Positions 25,748 to 35,600 of a stretch of 44,082 bases of DNA are shown piece after piece (within the stretch, counting starts at the first letter, position 1; each line of letters starts with the position of its first letter). Source of the stretch: CAIXQW01 sp046049675 (GTDB taxonomy: Bacteria > Bacteroidota > Bacteroidia > Chitinophagales > Chitinophagaceae). A program made the translations under genes and the position numbers. The notes under the pieces are model-generated. The model was not told the DNA's origin, ran no database searches, and saw nothing but the letters and a program-made list of their open reading frames with translations. The DNA lies in NCBI GenBank assembly GCA_046049675.1, contig JBJORA010000091.1:1-44082 (forward strand), given 5' to 3'.

Positions 25748-26791
25748 CTACAAATGTGCTTTAATTAAATCTACTATCTCTGCAGCGGCGTTTCCATCGC
25801 CATAAAGCAATTCACTGTGTGCACCGAGTGGTTCCTTCAATTTTGCAGGAATTTCATCCAAGTTGCTAAAGACAAGCGTATTCCAATTACCATCAAGCGT
25901 TTCTGTCCATTCGGTTTCGCTTCGAAGCGTTATACAACGTGTTTTTAAGATGTATGCCTCTTTTTGAATACCACCACTATCAGTGATTACGCATTCAGCA
26001 AATGTTTGATAGCTAATGCTATCCAGATAGCCTGTCGGTTCAATAATTCGGATGTTGCTAAAACTGCTGACATCAATATTATTTGCTGCTAATCTTGCAA
26101 CCGTGCGAGGATGCACTGCAAAGACTACAGGTTTGTCTAAACCATTAAACACCTCAATTATTTTTTGCAGGCGCGTCGCATCATCAGTATTATATGGCCG
26201 GTGAATTGTTGCAAAATAGTATGGTTCATTTATGAGGCGTTGCACACGTGGTTGCATTAGCTTAACCATGTCGCACATTACATCGCCAGTTAAGAAAATC
26301 TTATTGTGTGTAATACCTTCAGCAGCAAGATTTGTGATAGCATTTTTTGTTGGGCAAAAAAGCATTGTTGCAAACGTATCTGCCACAATGCGATTGACTT
26401 CTTCTGGCATGCTACGGTTAAAACTACGCAGGCCAGCTTCTATATGTATGATTGGGATATGCAGTTTAGCGGCAACTAATGCACCAGCCAATGTGCTGTT
26501 TGTGTCGCCGTAAATAAGGCAGGCATCTGGTTGCTCAGCTAGAAAAACCTTTTCTATCTCCATCATCATCTTGCCTGTCTGTTCGCCTTGTTGTGAGAAA
26601 CCTGCTAGGTCAAATAGAAAGTCGGGTTTAGCCATACCAAGTTGGTCAAAGAAAATGTTACTCATATTAGCATCATAGTGTTGCCCAGTATGAATCGTCT
26701 TTGCAGTAAAATACTTTTGCAATTGCAATTGTATAGGTGCATGTTTAATGAATTGTGGGCGTGCGCCAATAATGCTAATTATTTTCTTCAT
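25748..26791 (-). CDS. wbpI: UDP-GlcNAc 2-epimerase family, likely UDP-GlcNAc(3NAc)A 2-epimerase (WbpI type)
   Basis: The ATG at 26791 gives 347 residues starting KKIISIIGARPQFIK. The family motifs are GQHYDANMSNIFFDQLG, IYGDTNSTLAGALVAAKLH, HIEAGLRSFNRSMPEEVNRI and DSGGIQKEA. IIGARPQFIK, DANMS and RSFNRSMPEE resemble WbpI, the epimerase for UDP-2,3-diacetamido-2,3-dideoxy-glucuronate, more than WecB, which has FGTRPEAIK and a different loop. The divergent neighbour is wbpD, the preceding enzyme of that pathway, which supports this choice. WecB-like activity on UDP-GlcNAc remains possible. An upstream in-frame ATG at 26839 would add 16 poorly fitting residues and lies before the promoter element. 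Confidence 0.75.
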   Translation of the reverse strand: MKKIISIIGARPQFIKHAPIQLQLQKYFTAKTIHTGQHYDANMSNIFFDQLGMAKPDFLFDLAGFSQQGEQTGKMMMEIEKVFLAEQPDACLIYGDTNSTLAGALVAAKLHIPIIHIEAGLRSFNRSMPEEVNRIVADTFATMLFCPTKNAITNLAAEGITHNKIFLTGDVMCDMVKLMQPRVQRLINEPYYFATIHRPYNTDDATRLQKIIEVFNGLDKPVVFAVHPRTVARLAANNIDVSSFSNIRIIEPTGYLDSISYQTFAECVITDSGGIQKEAYILKTRCITLRSETEWTETLDGNWNTLVFSNLDEIPAKLKEPLGAHSELLYGDGNAAAEIVDLIKAHL

Positions 26792-26801
26792 TAGTAGGCA
26801 C

Positions 26802-26809
26802 CAAAGATA
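26802..26809 (-). promoter_or_regulatory. -7 promoter element for wbpI (TATCTTTG)
   Basis: On the minus strand TATCTTTG matches TAnnTTTG, 10 bases before the ATG. Together with the plus-strand element at 26932-26939 it marks a divergent promoter region of 160 bases between wbpI and wbpD. No -33 TTTG is seen. Confidence 0.5.
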
Positions 26810-26931
26810 AGCTAAGCGTTCGTTTAAAAACAGATGCAACTACTAGACTTGCTTGCAGCATGAACCAATTCGCAAGACTGTGATTTCTTATTTAAGTTGA
26901 TGTAAAAGCCCTATTTGTGAGCAAGTTCAAT

Positions 26932-26939
26932 TATTTTTG
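26932..26939 (+). promoter_or_regulatory. -7 promoter element for wbpD (TATTTTTG)
   Basis: TATTTTTG matches TAnnTTTG and lies 12 bases before the ATG at 26952. It overlaps the alternative TTG start at 26937, arguing against that start. A TTTG lies only 14 bases upstream, shorter than the usual 19. Confidence 0.5.
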
Positions 26940-26951
26940 AGCGTAAGAGAT

Positions 26952-27530
26952 ATGGAATCTAAGTATTATGCACACCCAACTGCAGTAGTTGATGAAGGTT
27001 GTAAAATTGCCGAAGGTGTAAAAATTTGGCACTTTAGTCATATTATGCCAAACTGCACGATTGGGGAAGCATGCAATATTGGGCAGAATGTAGTGATTAG
27101 CCCAGAAGTTGTTTTAGGTAAAAATGTAAAAATCCAAAATAACGTTTCAATTTATACGGGCGTTACTTGCGATGATGATGTTTTTCTTGGTCCATCATGT
27201 GTATTTACAAATGTGACAAATCCGCGTAGCAACGTAAATCGTCGTGGACAATACAGCAAAACACATGTTGGCCGTGGTGCTAGTATTGGTGCTAACGCTA
27301 CAATTGTATGCGGGCACGATATTGGTAAGTTTGCCTTTATTGGTGCAGGTGCTGTGGTTACAAAAGATGTACCAGACTATGCACTTTTGGTAGGCAATCC
27401 TGCTCGCCAGGTAGGTTGGATGAGCGAATATGGCCATCGCCTTGCCTTTGATGACAGTGGTTTAGCGGTTTGTGAGGAAAGTAAGGAGAAGTATGAGTTA
27501 AAGGATGGGGTGGTGAGGAAGCTCGGGTAG
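26952..27530 (+). CDS. wbpD: UDP-2-acetamido-3-amino-2,3-dideoxyglucuronate N-acetyltransferase
   Basis: The 192-residue protein is a left-handed beta-helix acyltransferase. The WbpD/WlbB landmarks are IWHFSHIMPNCTIGEACNIG, VKIQNNVSIYTGV, GPSCVFTNVTNPRSNVNR, IGANATIVCGHDIG and VGNPARQVGWMSEYGHRL. It transfers acetate from acetyl-CoA to the 3-amino group of the UDP-sugar acid; WbpI then epimerises the product. The C-terminal tail (AVCEESKEKYELKDG) resembles the small tail of family members that have a CPxCG knuckle, but only one Cys remains here. The gene is divergent from wbpI. A later dehydrogenase gene at the right window edge may supply an earlier step. Confidence 0.88.
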   Translation: MESKYYAHPTAVVDEGCKIAEGVKIWHFSHIMPNCTIGEACNIGQNVVISPEVVLGKNVKIQNNVSIYTGVTCDDDVFLGPSCVFTNVTNPRSNVNRRGQYSKTHVGRGASIGANATIVCGHDIGKFAFIGAGAVVTKDVPDYALLVGNPARQVGWMSEYGHRLAFDDSGLAVCEESKEKYELKDGVVRKLG

Positions 27531-27579
27531 ATTGCTTGTGAAAGCGGCAAGCTAATATTGAAAAACACTATAAAATACG

Positions 27580-29508
27580 ATGAAGCTTTTATTGCCTTTT
27601 TTGATTGGATTTTGCTGGCTAAAGGTTACGGCACAAACTACTACACCATATAAGGAACTTTTCGAGCAAATTAGGCAAGTAGCGGGTACAAATCCAAAAT
27701 TAGCCGATTCATTAGCAGACGTAGCAATCTTACAAGCAAAAGCCGATAACAATGTTGCAGAATTGGCAATGGCAAAACATTGCAAGGCCAATGTAATGCA
27801 AATCATGCAAAATTTCACAATTGCACTAAAGTTGCATGCGGAGGTAATTGATCTTGCTTATAAGGTAGGTGATAAGCGAATTATTAATAGTACGTTCCAT
27901 AATTTAGTGAGGATTTCCCTACAACTTGGTCAGCCCAAGGAAACACTCAAGCATTTAGTGAGATACAAACAATATTGCGATCAACAGGAAAATTGGACGG
28001 GTAATAATTTATTTACTTATCATATTAGTAGTGCAGCTGCACATGAGAAATTGGGAGTTTTTGACAAGGCTACATATCATATCAAAATAGCTGAATTAGT
28101 TGCAGATACAGCCAAAAAGATTGCATATCCACAGCTGCTTCCAGAAACTAAAGGGAATTTATATTTGGCAATGCATGATTATCGCTCAGCACAAGTACTT
28201 TTCCATAGCTTACTTGCCGCAGCAAAAGAGAATAATAGCAATAACGAGGTTTTAGTAGAGATGTATAATCTAGGGGACCTACATGCGAGTACAAAAAAAT
28301 TGGATTCAGCAAAGTACTATTTGGCTTTGGCAACTTCTTTTGCCCAAAGTAAAAACTATGAGTTACCAACTTACTTGAAAAAACTTAGAGGTGTGATTTT
28401 GTGTCTTGAAGAACAAATCGATTCAGCAAGAATTGTTTTAATTGATGCAAAACAGGAGTATTTGGACAAAGGCCATATTGGCAAGGCAAATACTATTGAT
28501 TATTGGTTGTCGTTAATAGCCTCTAAAACAGGAGAGACTACCAAAGCCTCAACACTATTAAAAAAGGCAATGTCACACAGCTTGGACGCTGGCCTAAATC
28601 ATCAGGCAGCATCATTTCTTCAGGGCAGCGCAGAAACTGATACTGCTTTTATGAACTATCGGCAGGCATACAATAAACTAGCCGCAAGTAATCAGATATA
28701 TGATAGCATGCTAACAAGGTCTAGAATTGATAAAATTGCTGAACTTGAAGCGCATTACAATTCTAAAATTAGGGATTTACAACTACAGAGTGCGAAGGAA
28801 AGAATGAAGATTGTAAATCGCAGGAATTTTTTACTTGCAATTGCACTAGTTACTGCTGGAAGCCTTAGCATGTGTCTAGCAGCCTTAGGTATTCTTTTAA
28901 AGAAACGCAATAAGCGTATTGAAGAACAGAAGTCAGAAATTTTGCACAATAATAAGAATAGCATTAATCAACTTATTGCAGTATTTGAAAGGCAAAGTAG
29001 GCAGCCTGGGCAGGAGCTTCATGCAAAAGAAAATCAGGAAAGGTTATATACGCTAAGTTTATTAAATAGAATGCTATATGAAAACTCTCAAAATGACACG
29101 ACAAGTCTAGCTGACTATCTCAGTGCGCTTTGCGCTGCTAAGAAAACTGTTACCGACGATAATCTATCTCTTAAGCTTGAAGTTCAGGCTCTTGAATTAG
29201 ATTTGAGATTACTTAAAGATGTAGGTTTGATTATCAATGAGGCTATCATGAATAGTATGAGGCATGGATTAATTGGCCACAATTCACCTGAGCTATCAAT
29301 TGTTGCTCAGCTTGGAAAATACGGCATACTCCACCTTAGCATACGAGACAACGGCATTGGCTTTAATTCTGAAGTTATCCAAGGGCACTATGCTGGTTTT
29401 GGTTTATCTTTTATTAAGGACTTAGTTCGCTCACATGCAGGCACTATGGACTTGCTAAACAAAGGAGGTGCTGAATTATATATTACACTCAAGACAACTT
29501 ACACTTAA
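27580..29508 (+). CDS. TPR-containing membrane sensor histidine kinase (HisKA_2-like)
   Basis: The 642-residue protein has a signal sequence (KLLLPFLIGFCWLKVTA), a periplasmic TPR-like helical region to about residue 410, one transmembrane helix (NFLLAIALVTAGSLSMCLAA), and a cytoplasmic kinase core. The phosphoacceptor region ILHNNKNSINQLIAVFE resembles the HHRVKNNL box, with H456 as likely acceptor. The ATPase part shows an N-box (INEAIMNSMRHG), DNGIGF and GFGLSFIKDL. TPR sensor kinases of this kind are common in Bacteroidota and usually pair with LytTR regulators, as found 69 bases downstream. The signal sensed is unknown; regulation of the surface proteins that follow is inferred from order. 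Confidence 0.85.
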   Translation: MKLLLPFLIGFCWLKVTAQTTTPYKELFEQIRQVAGTNPKLADSLADVAILQAKADNNVAELAMAKHCKANVMQIMQNFTIALKLHAEVIDLAYKVGDKRIINSTFHNLVRISLQLGQPKETLKHLVRYKQYCDQQENWTGNNLFTYHISSAAAHEKLGVFDKATYHIKIAELVADTAKKIAYPQLLPETKGNLYLAMHDYRSAQVLFHSLLAAAKENNSNNEVLVEMYNLGDLHASTKKLDSAKYYLALATSFAQSKNYELPTYLKKLRGVILCLEEQIDSARIVLIDAKQEYLDKGHIGKANTIDYWLSLIASKTGETTKASTLLKKAMSHSLDAGLNHQAASFLQGSAETDTAFMNYRQAYNKLAASNQIYDSMLTRSRIDKIAELEAHYNSKIRDLQLQSAKERMKIVNRRNFLLAIALVTAGSLSMCLAALGILLKKRNKRIEEQKSEILHNNKNSINQLIAVFERQSRQPGQELHAKENQERLYTLSLLNRMLYENSQNDTTSLADYLSALCAAKKTVTDDNLSLKLEVQALELDLRLLKDVGLIINEAIMNSMRHGLIGHNSPELSIVAQLGKYGILHLSIRDNGIGFNSEVIQGHYAGFGLSFIKDLVRSHAGTMDLLNKGGAELYITLKTTYT

Positions 29509-29577
29509 AGTTACAAATAACTGACGTTGAGTGACAATTATGGCAAAGATTTGATTTGCTGACTGAAATTTGAAGCA

Positions 29578-30339
29578 ATGAAAGTATTGATTGTAGAAGA
29601 TGATATCCTAGTAGCTGAAGAATTAGCCTTTGCGTTTAAACAAGCAAATTGGGAAGTTGCCCCAATAGCAATCACAGCCGAAGATGGCATTGCTTACTTT
29701 GACGAGCATGAACCTCATCTTGTATTGATTGATATCGTTCTAAAATCGGTTAAGGATGGGATTACCGTTGCCGAATATGTAAATTCAACTTGTCGTGTAC
29801 CATTTATATATTTGTCAGAGCACTTTGGTAAAGCTAACAAGTATTTCAGAAGGGCAAGTGACACACGACCTGCTGCTTACTTACCCAAAGGAGCTTTTTT
29901 GCCAGTGCATTTGTGGCATTATGTTGACCTCGCGTTAGCTGCGTATTTTGACAATGGCGAAATTTTTGCTGATAGCTCAGATAAAGGCTTAATACTTAGG
30001 AAAAATTTGTTTATTAAAACAGGCAGTAAAGGGCGCTACGATCGGATAGATTTAGACCAAGTTTTACACTTGCAGTATAATAGACCATACAGCGACATTA
30101 CACTAGTAAGAACTGAGAATAAAGCTGTACTTAGGGTACGTAAGTCAATGGATGATACAATTCTAGATCTTGCATACCCAAATATAGTACGAATACACAA
30201 GCAGCATGCTGTGAATATTGAACATATAATAACCTATGACCCGTCTGTTTCAGTTGTCACTCTAATCGATGGAACAACATTTGAAATTGGTAGAACCTAC
30301 AAACAAGCCTTTGAGCGTAAAATAAATCTATTACGCTAA
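29578..30339 (+). CDS. LytTR-family response regulator
   Basis: The 253-residue protein has an N-terminal receiver domain with acidic D8/D9, phosphoacceptor D52 (LVLIDIVL), S80 and K104 (YLPKG), and a C-terminal LytTR DNA-binding domain of about residues 140-250 (DRIDLDQVLHLQ, RVRKSMDD, IVRIHKQHAVN, FEIGRTYKQAF). LytTR domains bind direct repeats upstream of target genes. It follows the sensor kinase gene and forms its probable partner. Downstream are three envelope proteins and a giant secreted protein, which are the best candidate targets. Confidence 0.92.
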   Translation: MKVLIVEDDILVAEELAFAFKQANWEVAPIAITAEDGIAYFDEHEPHLVLIDIVLKSVKDGITVAEYVNSTCRVPFIYLSEHFGKANKYFRRASDTRPAAYLPKGAFLPVHLWHYVDLALAAYFDNGEIFADSSDKGLILRKNLFIKTGSKGRYDRIDLDQVLHLQYNRPYSDITLVRTENKAVLRVRKSMDDTILDLAYPNIVRIHKQHAVNIEHIITYDPSVSVVTLIDGTTFEIGRTYKQAFERKINLLR

Positions 30340-30448
30340 TCATTTACAAATGGTTACTAGATTGTGTAGTTGGGTTACTAAGTCAGGATTTGAATCGCTA
30401 CAGCTGATATTCTAGCAGTATTTTGCAGCAGTTAAATTAAACTAGACT

Positions 30449-30976
30449 ATGCGTACTACCATTGCTACATTATTGATATTCTTTGTAAATTATTCGAACG
30501 CCCAAACCTGGATGGTTGATTTAAACGGCGAACGTAATCTCTTAAATTTAAAGACTGCCGGTAGCGATGTGGCAGGTTATAGTACATACCTTGGCGCTAG
30601 CTATGAATTTGGATCATCCCCAGCTTTTGTTGGACTAAATTTAGGAGCTTTTTCTGCAATAGACCGCGAAACAGGAATTGGCTACGCAGCAGTTATGTAC
30701 GGTGTACAATTTGGTTACAGGCCAATCGCCAAAACAGTAGTTCGCCGTTTCCAACCAATACTTGAATTTCGACAACAGTGGATTCCTAAGGATACTACTT
30801 ACTACGAGCCAATAAAAACAATCAGCAGTGCTGGCTTTGGCTTTGATTATTATTTCACAAGAAGAACATCTTTGACGGCAATTTGGAACCAGAATTTGTA
30901 TCGATTTAAGCAAGGTGAAATATTGCTAAACAATTCTATCCTTGTGGGTATTAGATTTCATTTATCAATCAAGTAA
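30449..30976 (+). CDS. Small outer-membrane-barrel-like exported protein
   Basis: The 175-residue protein has signal peptide RTTIATLLIFFVNYSNA before QTWMVD. The mature part consists of alternating hydrophobic/polar strands rich in Tyr, Phe and Gly (GASYEFGSSPAFVGLNLGAF, GVQFGYRPI, GFGFDYYFTRRTSL) and ends GIRFHLSIK, as in eight-stranded outer membrane barrels. No named family is recognised. It follows the response regulator after 109 bases and lies 2 bases before the lipoprotein gene. Confidence 0.65.
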   Translation: MRTTIATLLIFFVNYSNAQTWMVDLNGERNLLNLKTAGSDVAGYSTYLGASYEFGSSPAFVGLNLGAFSAIDRETGIGYAAVMYGVQFGYRPIAKTVVRRFQPILEFRQQWIPKDTTYYEPIKTISSAGFGFDYYFTRRTSLTAIWNQNLYRFKQGEILLNNSILVGIRFHLSIK

Positions 30977-30978
30977 GT

Positions 30979-31740
30979 ATGAGGTACTTTCAAGTTTATT
31001 TATTAACGTTTTTTTGCATACTTGCTTCCTGTTCTAAAATGAAGCATGGTAAAACATTCAAAGATTTAGTTCTGTCTGAAAGCACTAATTCGCAGCTAGA
31101 TATGCGATTAACCACCTATGATGTTACCTCTAGTAGAGTAAGTGTAATAGAAGATAGATTTAACAACGAAAGTATTATTTGGCCAGAGTTTGAAATTTTG
31201 GAAAATCCTGATTTCTTGTCTGCTTACGCAGAGGTCAATGCATCAGGCTATCGTGTAGTAGGCAACAAGGAACCTACAATTGTTTTAGCATATTCAAAGG
31301 TAGGACTTGATTTTAGTCGTGACTTTGAAATTGAACTTACATATGCTTTTTACCCAATGCAACCATTAGTTGCGCAATTTTGCGGCCCACATGGAATTTT
31401 CCTGGGTGTGGATTCGTTAGCTCCGTTTAGTACAGGAATTTATCTATACAGAGATTTAGATATAACAAATTCATTGGCTGTAGCACGATTTGGTAGGCAA
31501 GAAGCTAGCTTAGGAATTTCTCATAGCTACTACCTTCCTGCTAATTTGCCTAGTTTGGCTTGGTTGGATCAAGAGAAACTAACGCTTCGCAAAATTGGCA
31601 CTAAGTGTTCTTTTTTTGCTAACGGTGTATTGCTTGATACAAGAGACTATGATTTGGGACTTGTTGCCAATAACACTCTAGCGATTAGGTCGACTGATGA
31701 ACTACTTGTACAAAAACTTACGATTGACTATTTAAATTAG
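30979..31740 (+). CDS. Hypothetical lipoprotein
   Basis: The 253-residue protein begins with a lipoprotein signal (YFQVYLLTFFCILASCSK; lipobox LASC, lipid-anchored Cys about residue 18). The remainder is beta-rich, with no recognised domain; the C-terminal half resembles a jelly-roll or concanavalin-like fold by pattern (FFANGVLLDTRDYD), which is weak evidence. It starts 2 bases after the barrel-like gene and ends 7 bases before the next gene, so the three are likely one operon. Confidence 0.65.
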   Translation: MRYFQVYLLTFFCILASCSKMKHGKTFKDLVLSESTNSQLDMRLTTYDVTSSRVSVIEDRFNNESIIWPEFEILENPDFLSAYAEVNASGYRVVGNKEPTIVLAYSKVGLDFSRDFEIELTYAFYPMQPLVAQFCGPHGIFLGVDSLAPFSTGIYLYRDLDITNSLAVARFGRQEASLGISHSYYLPANLPSLAWLDQEKLTLRKIGTKCSFFANGVLLDTRDYDLGLVANNTLAIRSTDELLVQKLTIDYLN

Positions 31741-31747
31741 TACTATA

Positions 31748-32617
31748 ATGAAGAAATTAATTTTGATTTGTTACATCTCAACCTTACCATTAATGCTTTC
31801 AGCCTCTCGAGTTGAACGTATTATTCGTCAGGCAATTACCGACCAAAGTACAATGATTAGTGCGGTAAAACTTGGATCCAAAAGTACTTTAACGGTAGAA
31901 GAGTTTAATACTTGGCTTAAGACACATGGTGTTGAAAGTTCTAATGTTGGATGGTTTGTTAAGGCTGATGTCCCAGCATATGTGTTAGGTTTAGTTAACG
32001 CCAAGCTAGGTAGGCATTGGTTTTTTGGAATGGAGCACGACGTAGTTCAGGAATTTTATTTTGTAAAACCTGAGAACTACGCTAACTACAAGCGCATACA
32101 AGACCAAAATGCGTATGCGCAAGCTCAACATGAGTTTAATGTAAAACTTGGAACCGCCGTAATTGGTCTTTCTTTTGGCGCTATGGTTTACTACGGTGCA
32201 AAAGCTGTTGGTAAAGGCATAGCTAAAAGTTTGGAGAACGTTGATTTTAATGCCAATACCACTGACAATTCTGCAACAAGTGCCGAAAAGTTAGCACAGC
32301 AAAATGAAGTTAATAACCCTTCGGCACAAAATGACGATATAAAAGTAGAGGCGGTCATAATACGGAGTGGTATTTGCTTGTATGATGATGCGGTTGAAAG
32401 CTATGAATATGAAGTGTACGTAAACGGTAGTAAGAAGTTTAATAATCAAACGATTTCACGCGATAAGTTTGGCCGATGGCACAGTGGTTGTGCTGGTGCT
32501 ATACTAAGTTTAGAGTTGAATCGAAGCAGCGGTTTAGATAGAGACGCTGCAATTCGCTTGAGGTGTAAAGAGGAGTATGAGGTGAAATTGGAAAATGTAA
32601 TAATTAAGTTTAACTAA
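31748..32617 (+). CDS. Hypothetical exported protein with internal hydrophobic segment
   Basis: The 289-residue protein has signal peptide KKLILICYISTLPLMLSAS, a domain of about 120 residues, a central glycine/alanine hydrophobic stretch (GTAVIGLSFGAMVYYGAKAVG, about residues 136-156), a low-complexity Asn/Ser/Gln linker, and a C-terminal beta-rich domain with two or three cysteines (SGICLYDD, GRWHSGCAG, LRCKEE). I do not recognise it. It sits between the lipoprotein gene and the giant T9SS cargo. Confidence 0.6.
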   Translation: MKKLILICYISTLPLMLSASRVERIIRQAITDQSTMISAVKLGSKSTLTVEEFNTWLKTHGVESSNVGWFVKADVPAYVLGLVNAKLGRHWFFGMEHDVVQEFYFVKPENYANYKRIQDQNAYAQAQHEFNVKLGTAVIGLSFGAMVYYGAKAVGKGIAKSLENVDFNANTTDNSATSAEKLAQQNEVNNPSAQNDDIKVEAVIIRSGICLYDDAVESYEYEVYVNGSKKFNNQTISRDKFGRWHSGCAGAILSLELNRSSGLDRDAAIRLRCKEEYEVKLENVIIKFN

Positions 32618-32639
32618 GTAATATTTGTAAGTGCCGACT

Positions 32640-35600
32640 ATGAAAGTATCTGAAATATTTAAAATTCCACTTATTTGGCTGCATGTATTGTTAGTACTTA
32701 ATCTAGCTTGCAGCATAACTGTTAATGGTCAATCAACTGTAATTGCTGATCGATTTGACTATCCAATCGGTGATCGTGGGTTAGACGGTGCTGGAAATCC
32801 CTATGAATTGCAAGAACACGTGTCTGCATATGGGGGTGAAAGTAAAAATGACCTTTTTCCAAATAATTTAACAATTAACGCAACACGAACTGGGAATGCT
32901 CCCAATGATTCATGGTATATTTCGCAAGACTTAGGAAGTTATTACACGCAAACATTCAAGTATCATAGTGGAGAGGATTGGAATTATAAGACTAGCCTTG
33001 GTAGCGTTGGTGACGTTGAGGCAGATAGCGCTGTATATTCTATAGCTAATGGGTATGTAGTTTATTATGGCGACTGGGGGACTAAAGGGAAAGTTTTAGG
33101 GATTAGGCACCATTTACCAGGAGGAACAATAGTTCACTCAATTTACGGACATCTCGACAATTTGGTTTTTACGCAAAGCCAATTAGCAGCTGTCTCTGTG
33201 TCACCTATCCAAGTGGCTAGAGGGCAAAAGATAGGCGAAATTGGTTCTATTAGCAACTTAGGCGATCATTTGCACTTTGAAATAAGGGAAGTTGGACTTA
33301 TAAGCAACTTGTATCCAAATGATTATCCTGATGGTTCTGGCTATTACTCTTCCGCGAATAATCTCCTTAACGATTCTTACATCGATCCCTCAGATTTTAT
33401 AGATGCTCATCGCTACAGCGCACAACCCATCAATAACGACTTGGATATCTATGCAGGCACACGTACAGCACCCCTTAGCAATATGTTAGTTTGGTTTGAT
33501 TTTCCAGGTATAAGCGGTAGCAGTTTTACGATTAGCAATATTAGTATTAATAATTCAGGATATAATGCTACAAATGTTGTCAGTGGCTCCAAGTGGGCTG
33601 TAGGAGGCGACAAGGCAATTTTTAGGTTAAATATGGTGCCCGGTTACAGTCAAGGGGCTGCGGCCAAACTTGGCCCATACAGCTTTTCGTTTGACATAAC
33701 CTATGGAGGGCAAACCAAAAGTTACTCCAGTAAGAAACTATATTTTACCAATATAGATTCATTTGACGATATTAAGAACCACGCGTGGTATACTGAATAT
33801 ATGGACAGAGGTATACGCAATGGTTTATTTAAAGGTAGCCTCAACACAGGTACAGGCGCACCCTATAAGTTTTGGCCAAATAATATGGTGACTCGCGCGC
33901 AACTTGTAAAGGTGGTAGTTTCTGCTAAATTGCAATTGGATTCTACATTGCAAGTAACCACAGCTGGCACGCCTCCAAAGGATATCAACAATCAGCCATT
34001 AAGTAGCAGTCATCCCTTGTACAGTTATGTGATGACGGCTAAGTCAAAGGGGTGGCTGCCAATTTATGGAGCTCCCTACGATACGTTTTATGTTGACCAA
34101 CCAATATCCATAGCGGAATTGGCATACATCCTAAATAAGGCCTTTAATCTCGTTAATCTTGGAGCAAATGCCAAGGTTAAGCATCATTTAGGCAATAATA
34201 CCATTGATGTCAGTCCGTATAGCAATAGTCCATTCTTAGCTCATGTAGAAAATCTAAATAAAATTTATTATGAGTGGGAAACTACCAATGGTCAAACTAA
34301 ATCGCAAAACCTAGGGTCTTTATTTTTACCGACTATTTCTACTTATACACCTTCTCCATCACCACAAAACCAACCAAGCTTTACAATTCAGGCCAAGAAT
34401 CCAGTAAGTAGAGCACTTATGGCTCAAGTGCTCACCAATGCATATTTGTTCGCAGCACGAGCGCAAAATAGTTCATACGTTTTCCCTTCGCAAAATCAAG
34501 GCTATGCACCTCCAAGTATGAATTTGCCGTCAGGTATCGAGAATTACTTTGTTATTGGTAATGAGCCTGAGGGGCCTGATGAGCCTGTGGGTAATCTACC
34601 ATCCCAATCTACTGGGCTACAGAGTTCTTATACAATTACTGCAGGTCAATCGCTTATATTAGAACATGCTTCAAACTATGACGCAGCTAATGGTGGAGTG
34701 CCGTTATTCTTTTACTGGTCGGTAAATGGTGGCGATACACTTGAAACTCTAGAGGGCTCAAATAGAAAGGTTAGATTTATTCCAGATAATGTGACAGCAA
34801 CGACTATTTATAACTTGTATACGTCAGCTACAAATACTAATGGTATGCGTAGAGAGTACTATATTGAAATTACCGTAAATCCTGCTGGCGGAAGTTCAGG
34901 TTCAGGTATCGCAGTTACACCCTCATCAATGTTTTTTTCTGCTTCGCAACCTGGCGTGTACACACAAAATATTACAGTTAATAATGTGGGTATGGCAAGC
35001 GCAACTATTACTCTAGCTGTTCAAAGTGGTACAGCATTTAGTGTACCAACAGGCACATTTACAATAGCTCCTAGTGCAAGTATTAGTCTGCCGATAAGTT
35101 ATTCTCCAACCTACACAAGTATTAATAATGCAATTTTGGATGTAATCCATGCTGGTGGCAGCACGCTACAAGTGCAACTTTCAGGCAGTAACTTGCTGCA
35201 GGCAACCTTAACTCCCCCTACTAGTTTCTATGCGGCCGCTTATAACAGCAATGGTTTTGAACTTACATGGAGTGCAGTAAGTGGTGCGACGCAATATAGT
35301 GTAGAAGTTGCGGCAGACCCTGCTTTTACTAACATTATATTTAATAGCAATTTCACTAATAGTGTGTTTAATACTGTGGTTACACCAGGCTGTATATTTG
35401 GAGATTATTATTGTAGAGTTAGAGCACAAAATGGCAGCAATATTAGCCCTTGGACAACTATAACATATTTCTACAACGCTAATGTTAGCCCTATTCTTGA
35501 CTACGCTAATTTTTTGCCTGTACAATACGACACACTTTCAACTAATACAGCTGTGCTACATTTTCCACTTTTATGTGGTAATACACCTGCTACGTACAAG

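Noticed and set aside
26792..26839. N-terminal extension of the epimerase from ATG 26839
   Set aside because: The extra 16 residues do not fit the family, and the extension spans the TATCTTTG promoter element.
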